Shown: in pieces, positions 48,035-57,868 of the stretch | How the letters are laid out: each line of letters opens with the position of its first letter | How positions within the stretch are numbered: position 1 is the stretch's first letter | Origin: Scytonema hofmannii PCC 7110 | GTDB lineage: Bacteria > Cyanobacteriota > Cyanobacteriia > Cyanobacteriales > Nostocaceae | DNA: 64,000 bases | Direction: 5' to 3' | Assembly (NCBI RefSeq): GCF_000346485.2 | Contig: NZ_KQ976354.1 | Span: 11,180,341-11,244,340, forward strand | Made by a program: the position numbers and the translations under genes | The notes under the pieces: model-generated | Database searches by the model: none | Seen by the model: the letters and a program-made list of their open reading frames with translations, nothing else | Told to the model about the DNA's origin: nothing

Positions 48035-48068
48035 CCAGTGACCAGTGACCAGTGACCAGTGACCAGTG
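48013..48068. repeat. GACCAGT array overlapping a stop codon
   Basis: Seven to eight GACCAGT units; the first units are translated as the end of the preceding gene, and TGA of the repeat serves as its stop (48032-48034). Confidence 0.95.
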
Positions 48069-48124
48069 GAACAGAGGGATAGTTATAAAGTCAATTGATA
48101 CACGATATATATCTCTCTACTAGA

Positions 48125-49348
48125 ATGATACGGAAGCCCAATTTTAGGAAAGCGATGGCAGTGCTATCTCTAGTAGGGGCGCAAGGCATTGCGCCCCTAC
48201 AACTTTCCGCGCCCCTACAACTTTCCGCGCCCCTACAACTTTCCGCGCCCCTACAACTTTCCGCGCCCCTACAACTTTCGCGTATTGCGACTCATCCTAT
48301 CAATGCTAGTTCTGCCTCAATTGCTCAAAACCCTGTCGCCTCACTTCAAGAAAAAAACAGTCAATTGATTCGCACTTTTGTTGGACATACAGCTCCTGTT
48401 CGCGCTATTGCGATCGCTCGGGATGGTCTAACTCTTGCTAGTGGTGGTGATGATAGGACGGTTAAGCTGTGGAGTTTTCAAACAGGACAGTTACTGAGTT
48501 CTTTGTCCGGTCATTCAACGGGAGTAGAGTCTATTGCTATCAGTCCAGATGGACAAACTGTTGTAAGTGGTGGTATTGATGGAACAGTTAAGCTGTGGGA
48601 TTTGAAAAAAGGACAGTTGTTACGCACTTTGACCGGACATAAAAGTGGAGTTAAAGCAGTTGTTATAACTCCAGATGGACGAACTCTTGCTAGTGGAAGT
48701 GCAAATACAATTAAGGTGTGGGATATGACAAATGGAAAGTTGCTACACACTTTGAAACCAGGGGCTTTTGCTCTTACCGTTAGTCGCGATGGTGAAACTT
48801 TGTTGACAGGTCATGATGATGGCAAAATTACATTATGGAACTTAAGTACGGGTAAACTGTTACGTAGTTTTGTTCCTCCTCAAAAATCATCTGGAGTAAC
48901 TTCAGTTGCGATCGCACCTGATGGACAAACTCTAGTTAATAGCAGTGGCGATGATAGTTTCCCATCGCTACCACAGACAGATGGCAAAAATATCAAAGTG
49001 TGGAACTTGCAAACGGGAAAATTACTGCACAATTATTCAGCCCATCTTGGTAGTGTAGAAAGTGTTGCGATCGCTCCTAATGGGTTGGTTTTTGCCAGTG
49101 GGGGTCAAGCACGGAGAGTGCAACTGTGGAGTTTGAAGACAGGGAAGCTACTTCGTACTTTTGAAGGTCATGGAGGGAACGTTTATGCTGTTGCTTTTAG
49201 TCCCAACGGGCAAATGTTGGTGAGTGGTAGCGGTGATAAGACAATTAAAGTTTGGCGGTTGTTACCGTCTCCTTCACCTCGCGTTCCGGTGAAGCCTTTC
49301 GATTCTGTTGGTATGACCGTTTCCGAAAGTAACGTTTTTTGCTTTTAA
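48125..49348 (+). CDS. WD40-repeat protein with repeat-derived N-terminus
   Basis: 407 residues from ATG 48125; an upstream ATG at 48095 is also in frame. Seven WD40 repeats fill about 80-395 (for example GHTAPVRAIAIARDG ... LASGGDDRTVKLW), probably a beta-propeller scaffold. Before them is a short hydrophobic N-terminus followed by five copies of APLQLS (about residues 22-52) encoded by five 18-base tandem units at 48191-48280. The first unit is the right half of the GTAGGGGC palindrome seen intergenically elsewhere (48173-48200). The insertion is in frame and sits where a signal peptide should end. Confidence 0.9.
   Translation: MIRKPNFRKAMAVLSLVGAQGIAPLQLSAPLQLSAPLQLSAPLQLSAPLQLSRIATHPINASSASIAQNPVASLQEKNSQLIRTFVGHTAPVRAIAIARDGLTLASGGDDRTVKLWSFQTGQLLSSLSGHSTGVESIAISPDGQTVVSGGIDGTVKLWDLKKGQLLRTLTGHKSGVKAVVITPDGRTLASGSANTIKVWDMTNGKLLHTLKPGAFALTVSRDGETLLTGHDDGKITLWNLSTGKLLRSFVPPQKSSGVTSVAIAPDGQTLVNSSGDDSFPSLPQTDGKNIKVWNLQTGKLLHNYSAHLGSVESVAIAPNGLVFASGGQARRVQLWSLKTGKLLRTFEGHGGNVYAVAFSPNGQMLVSGSGDKTIKVWRLLPSPSPRVPVKPFDSVGMTVSESNVFCF
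48173..48280 (+). repeat. Palindromic repeat and 5 x 18-bp tandem units inside a gene
   Basis: 48173-48200 is the GTAGGGGC...GCCCCTAC palindrome; 48191-48280 is five units of GCGCCCCTACAACTTTCC (the last ends in G). All lie in the WD40 gene frame. Confidence 0.95.
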
Positions 49349-49435
49349 TATCTGAAAATAGAATCGATTGATGCTACAAAGTTATCAGCTACATCGTTTA
49401 TTCTAATTAATACCGTTTACAATACTAGAAAAACT

Positions 49436-49669
49436 ATGAAATTTTCACGCATAACAGTGAATTCAAATCAAATGGGTGGTGTCCCTTGTATTAGAGGGTT
49501 ACGAATTCCAGTCGCTACTGTAGTTGGAATGTTGGCGGAAGGAATGGGAGATGAGAAGATTTTACAAGCATTCCCAGATTTGGAACTCGAAGATATTAGA
49601 GAGGCTTTACGGTATGCTGCTGTAGTAGTTGCAGAACGTGAATTACCACTACTAGTAGCTAATTCATGA
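49436..49669 (+). CDS. DUF433 antitoxin-like protein
   Basis: 77 residues, a DUF433 winged-helix/antitoxin-type protein: GGVPCIRGLRIPVATVVGML, then FPDLELEDIREALRYAA. DUF433 proteins usually pair with DUF5615 PIN-like toxins as VapBC-like modules. The ATG overlaps nothing upstream; the downstream partner starts at 49666 with a 4-base overlap (ATGA). Confidence 0.9.
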   Translation: MKFSRITVNSNQMGGVPCIRGLRIPVATVVGMLAEGMGDEKILQAFPDLELEDIREALRYAAVVVAERELPLLVANS

Positions 49670-49755
49670 AATTTTTTATTGATAATGCTTTATCACCTCT
49701 AATTGCTGAAGGGCTTCGTCAAGCTGGTTATGATGCTGTCCACTTTTATATAGGT
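49666..49755 (+). pseudogene. Truncated DUF5615 PIN-like toxin
   Basis: Only the first ~28 codons survive (MKFFIDNALSPLIAEGLRQA-GYDAVHF), ending where a GTACCTAT-rich repeat begins. The catalytic remainder of the toxin is missing, and the frame then runs into the 3' end of the fic gene on the other strand. The antitoxin-type gene is thus left without a working toxin. Confidence 0.8.
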
Positions 49756-49802
49756 ACTAGAACGCCTGCCAGTACCTATATAATAGGTACAGTACCTATT
49801 TC
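49751..49802. repeat. Left 52-bp direct repeat bounding fic
   Basis: TAGGTACT...AGTACCTA followed by TAGGTACAGTACCTA; internally palindromic. It shares about 41 of 52 bases with 50866-50917 in the same orientation. The fic stop codon (49796-49798) lies inside it. Confidence 0.75.
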
Positions 49803-50842
49803 TTGCGCCAGCGAGCATCTGGACCTCGCCCCAAACATTCCATTCGTCCAGCATTTCTCTCTTGGCGGAGAATACGGCGAATCAAATCGATCCCTACCGT
49901 AGGACATCTTTCTTGTAAATCCTTGATAGAAAAATCTCCGGGTATATTGTTAACAGCACCTAGCACCATTGCGGTTTTGGCACCTTTTGCAGAACTTACC
50001 AATCCAACCCGTTCCTCGAACTCTCGATATGCTGACAACACTACGACTCCCAGAAAATATTCCCACCAAGGTGATAAGTTGTGCTTTCCTGTATGCCAAC
50101 TTTGTGAGGATTGGTAAAGCGTGTCGTAGTAGCTTTCCTTTGTACGTTCTACAATTCGTTCCAAACTGATAAACCGACCGGCTTCGTAACCTGCTTTGTA
50201 CAGAAGCAGTAGCGTCAGCAGGCGAGCCATCCTTCCATTACCGTCACTAAAAGGATGAATGCACAAAAAATCTAATACGTAAGTTGGAATCAGCAATAAT
50301 GGCTCGATCTCTTCAGATTGCCAAAGAGTATTAAACCTTTCATGTAAGCTTGCCATCGCTAATGGTGTTGCAACAGCTTTCACTGGCTCAAATCTAACAA
50401 TTTTTGTACCATCTGGGTAAGTTGCGCTAATAACGTTATCTACTGACTTCCACCGTCCACCTTCACCAACAGTAAACTGGTAAAGGTCGCGATGGAGCTG
50501 TAACACTACCCCAGGAGTGAAGGGAATGTGAGCATAGCTACTATGAATTGTATTGAGCACGTCTCGATAGCCAGCAATTTCTTGTTCGGAGCGATCGCGA
50601 GGTGTTGTTTTTTCAGCGACTAGTTCCTTAATTCGTTCTAGAGGTACTGTAATACCTTCTATCCGGTTAGAAGACTCGGTACTCTGAATAATTGAAGCTT
50701 GGCGCAGGGTTTCAAGAACTTGAGGTGACTGTTCTTTAAACAATTCCTGCTTACCTTTGTACTCTCCAATCAGCCGGATGGTACGCAGTAAATTTTGAGA
50801 AATTGGTTGGTGCTCAATAAAACCTGGTTCAAACGATTCCAT
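49796..50842 (-). CDS. Fic-domain protein (predicted AMP transferase)
   Basis: 348 residues. The Fic core motif is HPFSDGNGR (canonical HPFx(D/E)GNGR) in the C-terminal half. An N-terminal inhibitory helix motif SSNRIEG (S/TxxxE(G/N) type) precedes it, so it is a self-inhibited class II Fic protein. The last about 60 residues form a winged helix (IKDLQERCPTVGIDLIRRIL). Fic proteins AMPylate target hydroxyls. A weak AAGG site precedes the start. The gene is flanked by 52-base direct repeats. Confidence 0.9.
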   Translation of the reverse strand: MESFEPGFIEHQPISQNLLRTIRLIGEYKGKQELFKEQSPQVLETLRQASIIQSTESSNRIEGITVPLERIKELVAEKTTPRDRSEQEIAGYRDVLNTIHSSYAHIPFTPGVVLQLHRDLYQFTVGEGGRWKSVDNVISATYPDGTKIVRFEPVKAVATPLAMASLHERFNTLWQSEEIEPLLLIPTYVLDFLCIHPFSDGNGRMARLLTLLLLYKAGYEAGRFISLERIVERTKESYYDTLYQSSQSWHTGKHNLSPWWEYFLGVVVLSAYREFEERVGLVSSAKGAKTAMVLGAVNNIPGDFSIKDLQERCPTVGIDLIRRILRQERNAGRMECLGRGPDARWRKK

Positions 50843-50865
50843 GAAGTGACCTTATCTCCGTTAAA

Positions 50866-50917
50866 TAGGTACTACAAAGTAGCTCAGTACCTATTTAATA
50901 TGTATAGTACTTATTTC
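50866..50917. repeat. Right 52-bp direct repeat bounding fic
   Basis: Second copy of the GTACCTAT-rich repeat, directly upstream of the fic start, where it could also act as an operator. It lies 31 bases from the 3' end of the SNF2 remnant. Confidence 0.75.
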
Positions 50918-50948
50918 TGTCGCCAATCAGTAAAATATTAAGATACGA

Positions 50949-53075
50949 TTACCTTTCCTGAATCAACTGCAGTAACTCCTCAGTTGATATCTTGCCACTC
51001 ATCTCCGCACCTTCCAATAGACTATCCGCCAAGTCTCGCTTGTGATGATGCAAGCTAACAATCTTATCTTCAATGGTATCTTTTACTACCAAGCGATAAA
51101 TAGTTACCGGGCGTTGTTGACCGATGCGGTGGGCGCGATCAGAAGCTTGGTCTTCCACTGCTGGATTCCACCAAGGGTCCATATGAATGACATAGTCAGC
51201 AGCAGTGAGATTAAGCCCCGTACCCCCCGCCTTCAGACTGATTAAAAATACATCCCCTTCGCCAGACTGAAAAGCATCCACCCGTTTTTTGCGTTCTGGT
51301 GCGGGAGTACTTCCATCTAAATACTGGTAATGAATCTGTTGCTTCTCTAGATACTCGCGAATAATCTGCAAATGGTCAACAAACTGACTAAACACCAAAA
51401 CCTTGTGGCGATTTTCTAGTAACTCCTCCACCACCTCACCAAAAAGCTGCAACTTGGCGCTCGGAAGTGGAGCATCTGGTATAACTAAACGCGTATTGCA
51501 ACAGGCGCGACGCAGTTTCATGATTTCTGCTAAAACTTGTAGATGTTTCTGACCTCCTGCTACCTCACTATCCGTCAGTTTGGCGATCGCATCCCGACGC
51601 AGCGCTTCATACAATGCCATTTCCTCTCGACTCAAATCCACGTGTAAGGTAATTTCAGTCCGAGAAGGTAACTCTTCCAGTACCTGATTTTTCGTGCGCC
51701 GCAACAGGAACGGTTGAATCAGTTTTTTCAACCTGTTACGTGCTTGTTTGTCCTGAAATTTCTCAATGGGAATAGCAAAACGTTGGCTAAAACTTTCCAA
51801 GGAACCAAGCAACCCAGGATTGATAAAGCGGAACAAATTCCACAGTTCACCAAGATGGTTCTCAATCGGAGTTCCTGTCGTAATCAATTTAAACCCGCCT
51901 TGGAGTTTCATTGCAGACTGGGAACGTTTGGTTGCTATATTCTTGATTGACTGAGCTTCATCCAGAACAATGGTTTGCCATAGTACCTGAGACAACATCT
52001 CAGCCACTTCTTCCTGCTGTAACAAACCATAGCTGCAAATCAATATGTCAAATGGCTGTAGCCGATCCAACACCTTTTGACGATTGCCACTGCCAAATTG
52101 AATAATATTGAGGGTAGGAGCAAAACGCTGCGTTTCACTTACCCAGTTCAGACACACTGAAGTAGGAGCCACAATTAGGGTTGGTCCTTCATGAGCGCGA
52201 GTCAGGATGACAGCTAATGCTTGCACCGTTTTTCCCAATCCCATTTGGTCGGCTAAACACGCCTTCCAGCCGATTGTCCTTACCAAGAATTTCTGCAATC
52301 CGCCGATGTCCAGCACCAATCTCAATCACTTTTATCCGAGTTGGGGTTTCTTTAATAGCCAAGATTTCCTGCTTTTCTGGAAGCTTGGGAAAAAATTCCA
52401 AAGTTAAGCGATCGCCCTTGGTGCAAGACGTATCCAGCTTATCCCCATTCCCCTTTTTCACCAGCAATTCCGGTTCTCCTTTCACAATTTCTACACGAGT
52501 CGTTGGAGAATTTTCCCAAAAAACAAAAGGATGTCCGACTAACTCACAAATCGCTTTTTCATTTAAAGTGTACTCAGTTTTCCCGAATCTTCAAGTTGCT
52601 TATTAATAAAACTGAGGCTGTGACTGTAAAGACCAATACGGACTTCCCGCAGCAATTGACTCTGACTTTTGAAATACCGAGGTCCATCTTCCCACCGAGT
52701 TTTCACAGGGAATTTTTCCTGCACTGCTTTAACCAGTGCATCAAACCTTCCAGCTTTAACTGCATCACGAGTCGCGACTTCCACAAGTAAAGGATGACAT
52801 TGAGGACCCTGTCCAATTGGTTGCACCAACAAACCTGCTGCTAACAATTTATCAATATAGGGCTTTAAAGTTGAAGCATTAAAAAGCTGACCCTTTTCAT
52901 TACGTGCGCCAACATAAGTAAAACACTCTAAAAACGAAGTTCTATTTATAGACTCATAAATAACCGAAAACAATTGGACAATACTTTGTTCCAACACTGG
53001 TAGCTGATGATAGTCTTTCGCAAGTTGTGAGCGAAGCAGATCGCTATTAGCCCCAGAATTGCTCGTAGTATTCAT
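50949..53075 (-). pseudogene. Decayed SNF2-family helicase gene
   Basis: Reading from 53075: a 170-codon N-terminal piece (to a stop near 52563), then in another frame about 90 codons of a middle segment (ICELVGHPFVFWENSP, LTLEFFPKLPEKQEIL), a further frameshift near 52310, and an intact 450-residue C-terminal part with Walker A DQMGLGKT, DEAQ box (VLDEAQSIKN) and helicase C motifs (SLKAGGTGLNLT, DRAHRIGQQRP). Full-length relatives are much longer, so several hundred codons are missing as well. The C-terminal half could still be expressed, but it lacks a good start. Confidence 0.8.
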
Positions 53076-53495
53076 CAGAATTACATAGATTTTTTATACT
53101 AAACTTGTTGATAACAGACTAGACATTATAAACTAAAATCTCTACAAAAAATAACTTAATCTTTATTCACATAAATCCTCTCCCGCCTCTCTTACCTCTG
53201 CGTACTCTGCGTCCTCTGCGGTTCAAAAAGTTTCATGACCTCAAGATCCCCTCAAGATCCCCGACTTTTTGAAGAAGTCGGGGATCTAAGCAAGAAGTCT
53301 TGTCAATAATTTTTATTTGCTGTAATATAAAATACCTTAAAAGCTCACCTAAAAGTACGCAGTACTCCTCTTTGAGTACTATCGTCGATTTTTTTAGATT
53401 CAATGGACACAAGTTCGCCGAGTAGTCACAGTAGTTACCTCCCAAACGCTTGGTGAGTTTGTCTCCCAGCGCGAGGGAGACATTAGGAGGTTTTT
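53076..53495. other. MgtE leader region with hairpins
   Basis: Contains a CGTACTCTGCGTCC-type repeat around 53190, an inverted repeat AGATCCCCGACTT (53255-53267, partner 53275-53287), and just before mgtE the hairpin GTCTCCC (53461-53467) / GGGAGAC (53475-53481). CCTCC at 53438-53442 could pair with the ribosome site AGGAGG (53485-53490). Confidence 0.55.
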
Positions 53496-54842
53496 ATGCT
53501 CACCTGGGAAGGACGTGCTGAACTGTCAAACATTGCTGACTTAAACCAGCTAAAAGTTGAACTCAATCGTTTACCAGCTGTTGATGTAGGAGACTACATA
53601 GTCGAACAGCCCATCGAAAAAAGAGCGATCGCATTCCGCTTGCTCAACAAAGATCAAGCGATCGCAGTGTTTGAATACTTACCCTCAGAAGTCCAAGAAG
53701 AACTGATTGAAGCACTTCACGCCACGCAAGTCTGTCAAATTGTGGAAGCAATGAGTCCGGACGATCGCGTAGAGTTGTTTGATGAGTTACCCGCAAAAGT
53801 TGTCAAGCGTCTGTTGCAACAACTCAGCCCGGAAGAAAGGCAAGTAACAGCAACAATTCTCGGCTATCCTGAAGGAACAGCTGGGCGCGTCATGACAACC
53901 AAATATGTCCGCTTGCAGCAAGGCTTAACAATCGGAGAAGCGTTAAACAAAATTCGCCGTTACGATGAAGATAAAGAGACAATTTACTACGCCTACGTCA
54001 CAGACGAAAACCGCAAGCTTGTGCGAGTCGTCTCCCTGCGTCAGTTGTTGTTTACCATTCCTGAAGCTTATGTCAGAGATGTAGCCAGCGATCGCGTCGT
54101 CAAAGTCAAAACAGAAACCCCCCAAGAAGAAGTCGCTCAGATCATGAAGCGCTATGACTTGATAGCACTTCCTGTCGTGGATCGCGAAGATAAACTTGTG
54201 GGGATCGTCACAATTGACGACGTAGTAGACATTTTAGAAGAAGAAGCCACAGAAGATATTCAAAAACTTGCAGGCGTAAGTGGTGGTGATGAAGCCGCCC
54301 TGTCACCCCCCCAAGTCACCCTCCGCAAGCGTTTTCCCTGGCTATTGGCTAATATTGGCTTGTATGTGGGAGCCGCGAGTGCGATCGCGCCATTTCAGCA
54401 AGTCATTTCCGTAGTACCAGTTTTAGCTGTTATCATGCCAATTCTATCCAACACCAGTGGTAACGTTGCCATTCAAGCCCTATCCGTAACAGTACGGGGG
54501 TTAGGAGTAGGAGAAGTTACACCCAAAGATACTTTCAAAATTCTTCGTAAAGAAATTCTAGCAGGATTGGGGACATCTGTGGGGTTAGGATTATCCTTGG
54601 GTATATTATCGTTGATTTGGTCGCCACCTCAAGAGAGATGGGTCGCAATTGTTGCAGCTTTAGTAATGGCAGTTAACGTATTTGTTGCAGCTAGTATGGG
54701 TACAGTGTTGCCAATGGGTCTTAAAAGGTTAAAATTAGACCCTGCGTTGATTAGCGGACCGTTGTTAACTACATTATTGGATGCAGTCGGATTTCTCACT
54801 TTCCTGACGCTGATTTCAGTGGCTTTGAAAATTTTTCGTTGA
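53496..54842 (+). CDS. mgtE: Magnesium transporter MgtE
   Basis: 448 residues, the full MgtE length. N-terminal superhelical domain about 15-130, two CBS domains about 135-260 (AGRVMTTKYVRL, KVKTETPQEEVAQIM, VGIVTIDDVVDI), then five membrane helices including the ion-path block ANIGLYVGAASAIAPFQQ and LPMGLKRLKLDPAL. The N and CBS domains sense Mg2+ in this family. A strong AGGAGG is 5 bases before ATG. A leader hairpin may regulate translation. Confidence 0.95.
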   Translation: MLTWEGRAELSNIADLNQLKVELNRLPAVDVGDYIVEQPIEKRAIAFRLLNKDQAIAVFEYLPSEVQEELIEALHATQVCQIVEAMSPDDRVELFDELPAKVVKRLLQQLSPEERQVTATILGYPEGTAGRVMTTKYVRLQQGLTIGEALNKIRRYDEDKETIYYAYVTDENRKLVRVVSLRQLLFTIPEAYVRDVASDRVVKVKTETPQEEVAQIMKRYDLIALPVVDREDKLVGIVTIDDVVDILEEEATEDIQKLAGVSGGDEAALSPPQVTLRKRFPWLLANIGLYVGAASAIAPFQQVISVVPVLAVIMPILSNTSGNVAIQALSVTVRGLGVGEVTPKDTFKILRKEILAGLGTSVGLGLSLGILSLIWSPPQERWVAIVAALVMAVNVFVAASMGTVLPMGLKRLKLDPALISGPLLTTLLDAVGFLTFLTLISVALKIFR

Positions 54843-54921
54843 GATTGCCCTCATCCCCAACCCTTCTCCCTCAGGGAGAAGGGCGTTAGAAGGTTGCCAA
54901 TGCTACTTAGTTAAGCGTCTT

Positions 54922-56373
54922 TTAATTGGGTCGTAACTCAGCGTCGATCCTCTCGGCAATGGAAGTCGCTTCAAGGCGAATCCGATCCGGATTTAGGGTA
55001 AGCATTTCACGTTTGTGCATGAGAACTTTCCCATCCACAATGACAGTATCAACATCTTGGGCATCTGCTGTGTAAACCAGATGGGAGATTGCATCGTAAA
55101 TTGGGGTTAGATGTGGTTCGCTAAGTTGAACTTGAATCAGATCTGCTTGAAGTCCCACCTTAATCGCACCAATTTTATCTGCTAAGCCGAGTGCTTCTGC
55201 ACCACCAAGTGTTGCCATACGCAAAACAGTCTTAGCAGGTACAGCAGTGGGATCGAGAGTTGTCCCTTTATGAATGAAAGCAGTGAGGCGGATTGCCTCC
55301 CACATATCAAGATCGTTGTTCGAGGAAGCTCCATCCGTACCCAGACCAACTTTAATGCCCGCTTTCAACATCGCTGGAATCGGAGCAAAGCCAGAAGCTA
55401 GTTTTAAATTCGAGTCAGGATTGTGGATAACACCAATACCGCGTTTCGCCATTAAGGCAATTTCGCTTTCGTTAGGCCATACGACATGGGCGGCGAAGAC
55501 ACGCGGCTCCAAGAAGCCGAGATTTTCCAAGTGTTGCACTGGGGTCGCGTTATAGCGCTGTTGAACATCTTCTACTTCGGTTTTTGTCTCTGCTAAGTGA
55601 ATTGTCAGGGGGACATCGTATTGACGTGCAGCCTCAATAGCTTGTGTTAGATGCTCTGGCGAGACAGTGTAAGGAGCATGTGGAGCAATGGCTGGTATAA
55701 TACGTGGGTTCTTGCCCTTCCAGCGTTTTACAAAATCTACAGCTGCGGCAAACGCATCATCCCACCCTTGAAAATTAGGGCTGGGGAAATCTATTGACGA
55801 TGGTGCAATAATGGCACGCAAGCCGCATTCATCCACCACTTCACTAGCAACATCTGGCTTAAAGTACATATCAACAAAAGTCGTTGTTCCTCCCCGTATC
55901 ATCTCCCAACAAGCTAGTTGTTCGCCAATGCGAATAAAATTTTCGTCAACGAACTTTGCTTCCGCAGGGAAGATATAATTCAAGAGCCAATCTTCCAACG
56001 CTAAGTCGTCCGCCAGACCGCGAAACAGCACCATTGCTGAATGAGAGTGACCGTTGACAAGACCGGGCATCAACACCATGCCTTCGCCTGGAAGCGTCCT
56101 GTCAGCTTTATATGATGCCAGGATTTGATCTTTTTTGTCTACCGCAATAATTTTGCCGTCCTTGATAGCAACTGCACCATTCTTGATAACGGGTTGTGCA
56201 TCGTTCATAGTAACGACGAAATCACCACCGACAATCAATTCTACACTCCGCGTTCCTTGAGCATCTGAATTACTATTGCTCCACGCGATGACTATCTGAC
56301 TGGAAAAAACAAAAAACAATGTGCAAACGAAAAAAATTAATAGCTTATAGTATCTTGGAGGCTGGCTTTTCAC
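54922..56373 (-). CDS. Exported amidohydrolase (MTA/SAH deaminase-like)
   Basis: 483 residues. A hydrophobic N-terminus (about 9-31) makes it exported or membrane-anchored, unusual for this class. The amidohydrolase domain has metal ligands GHSHSAMVLFRG, the ATZ/TRZ DDLALEDWL block, IHLAETKTEVED and the second Asp in GLGTDGASSNNDLDMW. Closest functional class: 5-methylthioadenosine/S-adenosylhomocysteine deaminases or chlorohydrolases; the substrate cannot be told from sequence. Confidence 0.88.
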   Translation of the reverse strand: MKSQPPRYYKLLIFFVCTLFFVFSSQIVIAWSNSNSDAQGTRSVELIVGGDFVVTMNDAQPVIKNGAVAIKDGKIIAVDKKDQILASYKADRTLPGEGMVLMPGLVNGHSHSAMVLFRGLADDLALEDWLLNYIFPAEAKFVDENFIRIGEQLACWEMIRGGTTTFVDMYFKPDVASEVVDECGLRAIIAPSSIDFPSPNFQGWDDAFAAAVDFVKRWKGKNPRIIPAIAPHAPYTVSPEHLTQAIEAARQYDVPLTIHLAETKTEVEDVQQRYNATPVQHLENLGFLEPRVFAAHVVWPNESEIALMAKRGIGVIHNPDSNLKLASGFAPIPAMLKAGIKVGLGTDGASSNNDLDMWEAIRLTAFIHKGTTLDPTAVPAKTVLRMATLGGAEALGLADKIGAIKVGLQADLIQVQLSEPHLTPIYDAISHLVYTADAQDVDTVIVDGKVLMHKREMLTLNPDRIRLEATSIAERIDAELRPN

Positions 56374-56570
56374 CCTATTATCCTATTTTCACTAGTGGCT
56401 TTATCATCCATCATTGCTAATAATAAGACAGCTTTGCCTCTGGTAAAACTTTTTATGCAATTTACTGATTGGAAAATAGAGCAATGGGCATGGGGCATGG
56501 TAAGAAATTATTTCTTGCCCATTGCCCATTTTCTTTAGGTGGGTTATATAACTTCAAATGGTAGACTTAT

Positions 56571-57857
56571 TTAAAATCCAGATTGCCGTACATCCTCCCC
56601 TATTTCCCACATCAACCCATTTGGCATAATTGCATCTGTAAGATCGGCACTTGCCAAATGAGCGCCCTCAAGTCTAGCAGCAGTTAAATCTGCACCCACT
56701 AGATAAGCGCCTCTCAAATCTGCACCCCTTAAGTCTGCACCCCTCAAATCTGCATTCCTAAGTTCAGTACTTCTTAAATCCATTCCTCGTAAATCTGCTC
56801 CTCTAAGGTTACAGTTTATACAGTGTTTTGATTCCCGTAACTGTCTTATATCATTTGGATTTTCAATAGTAGGGATATTAATGATTTCTGGGTGGATTGT
56901 GACAGGTTCTATAGCAGCTTTATAATTGCAAGACAGGATTGCGATCGCACTCAATAAACATAAGCTTTGCAAAGCGACTTTAGCTGTTTTGAACCCCACA
57001 TCGGTGCGTACAGTGCCAATAGAATTGATGGATTTGAGAAGACACAAAGCCGCGTTAGCATTGGGGAAGCGATCCTGTGGTGATGGTGCAACCATCTTTT
57101 CCAACCAACAGACTAACCGTGAATCAACTTGCGGAAGAAGCGAGTTCAGATTAACGTGAAAAGTATTATCAATTAAGTTACCAACTTGAGTTGATTTTGT
57201 CTGTGTTAGCAAGCAGACAAGAGTGACTCCAAGGCTGTATAAGTCAGAAGCCAAAGTCAGCGACCGACCAAAAAGCACCTCTGGTGGCATAAATCCTAAC
57301 GTACCTTTGACAGTACTGCTAGCAGATAGGTCTTCACTTCCAATTCTGGCTAACCCAAAATCAACTAAATAAACATTGAGATGCTCATCTACTAAGATGT
57401 TTTCCGGTTTGATATCGCGATGAATAATTGGAGGGACTTGTTGCTGCAAGTAGACTAACACCTCAAGAACAGCGATCGCAATGAGTTGAATGCTCTCCAG
57501 TGTAAAATGCCGTGGTTCTGCCAAGGAACGAGCATCTTTATATTCTTGTACCAAGCAAAAACCACAATCGGTTTCAAATGTTGCTAGATACTTGGGAATT
57601 CTGGGGTGTTGCAGTTGCTGTAATAGAGCAATTTCCTGTTGCAAAGCTTCATATCCCGACCAACTCGATCCCACTTTAGCAAACTGAAATTGCTTAATAA
57701 CAACTCTTTGCTGAGTTTGGAGACAGATAGCTTTGTAAGTAACTCGTCCACAGTTAAGATTGTGTCCTAACTCTTGTTCTATTAAATAACCCTGTTGAGA
57801 GAAATCAGGAAATTGGTTGGTATGAGAGTTTATCAAGTGACTGGGGATTTCGTTCAT
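56571..57857 (-). CDS. Ser/Thr protein kinase with pentapeptide repeats
   Basis: 428 residues. Kinase domain about 30-270: VAL lysine VVIKQF, catalytic [18 protein letters not shown] and APE-like PPEVLFG. A hydrophobic segment near 300-315 ([12 protein letters not shown]) would anchor it, followed by eleven or so pentapeptide repeats ([15 protein letters not shown]) from about 345 to 415. The architecture is common in cyanobacteria. Partner unknown. Confidence 0.92.
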   Translation of the reverse strand: MNEIPSHLINSHTNQFPDFSQQGYLIEQELGHNLNCGRVTYKAICLQTQQRVVIKQFQFAKVGSSWSGYEALQQEIALLQQLQHPRIPKYLATFETDCGFCLVQEYKDARSLAEPRHFTLESIQLIAIAVLEVLVYLQQQVPPIIHRDIKPENILVDEHLNVYLVDFGLARIGSEDLSASSTVKGTLGFMPPEVLFGRSLTLASDLYSLGVTLVCLLTQTKSTQVGNLIDNTFHVNLNSLLPQVDSRLVCWLEKMVAPSPQDRFPNANAALCLLKSINSIGTVRTDVGFKTAKVALQSLCLLSAIAILSCNYKAAIEPVTIHPEIINIPTIENPNDIRQLRESKHCINCNLRGADLRGMDLRSTELRNADLRGADLRGADLRGAYLVGADLTAARLEGAHLASADLTDAIMPNGLMWEIGEDVRQSGF

Positions 57858-57868
57858 AGCATTTATAG

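Noticed and set aside
49756-49902. Continuation of the DUF5615 toxin frame
   Set aside because: The frame runs through a repeat and then antisense to the fic 3' end, so it is not real coding sequence.
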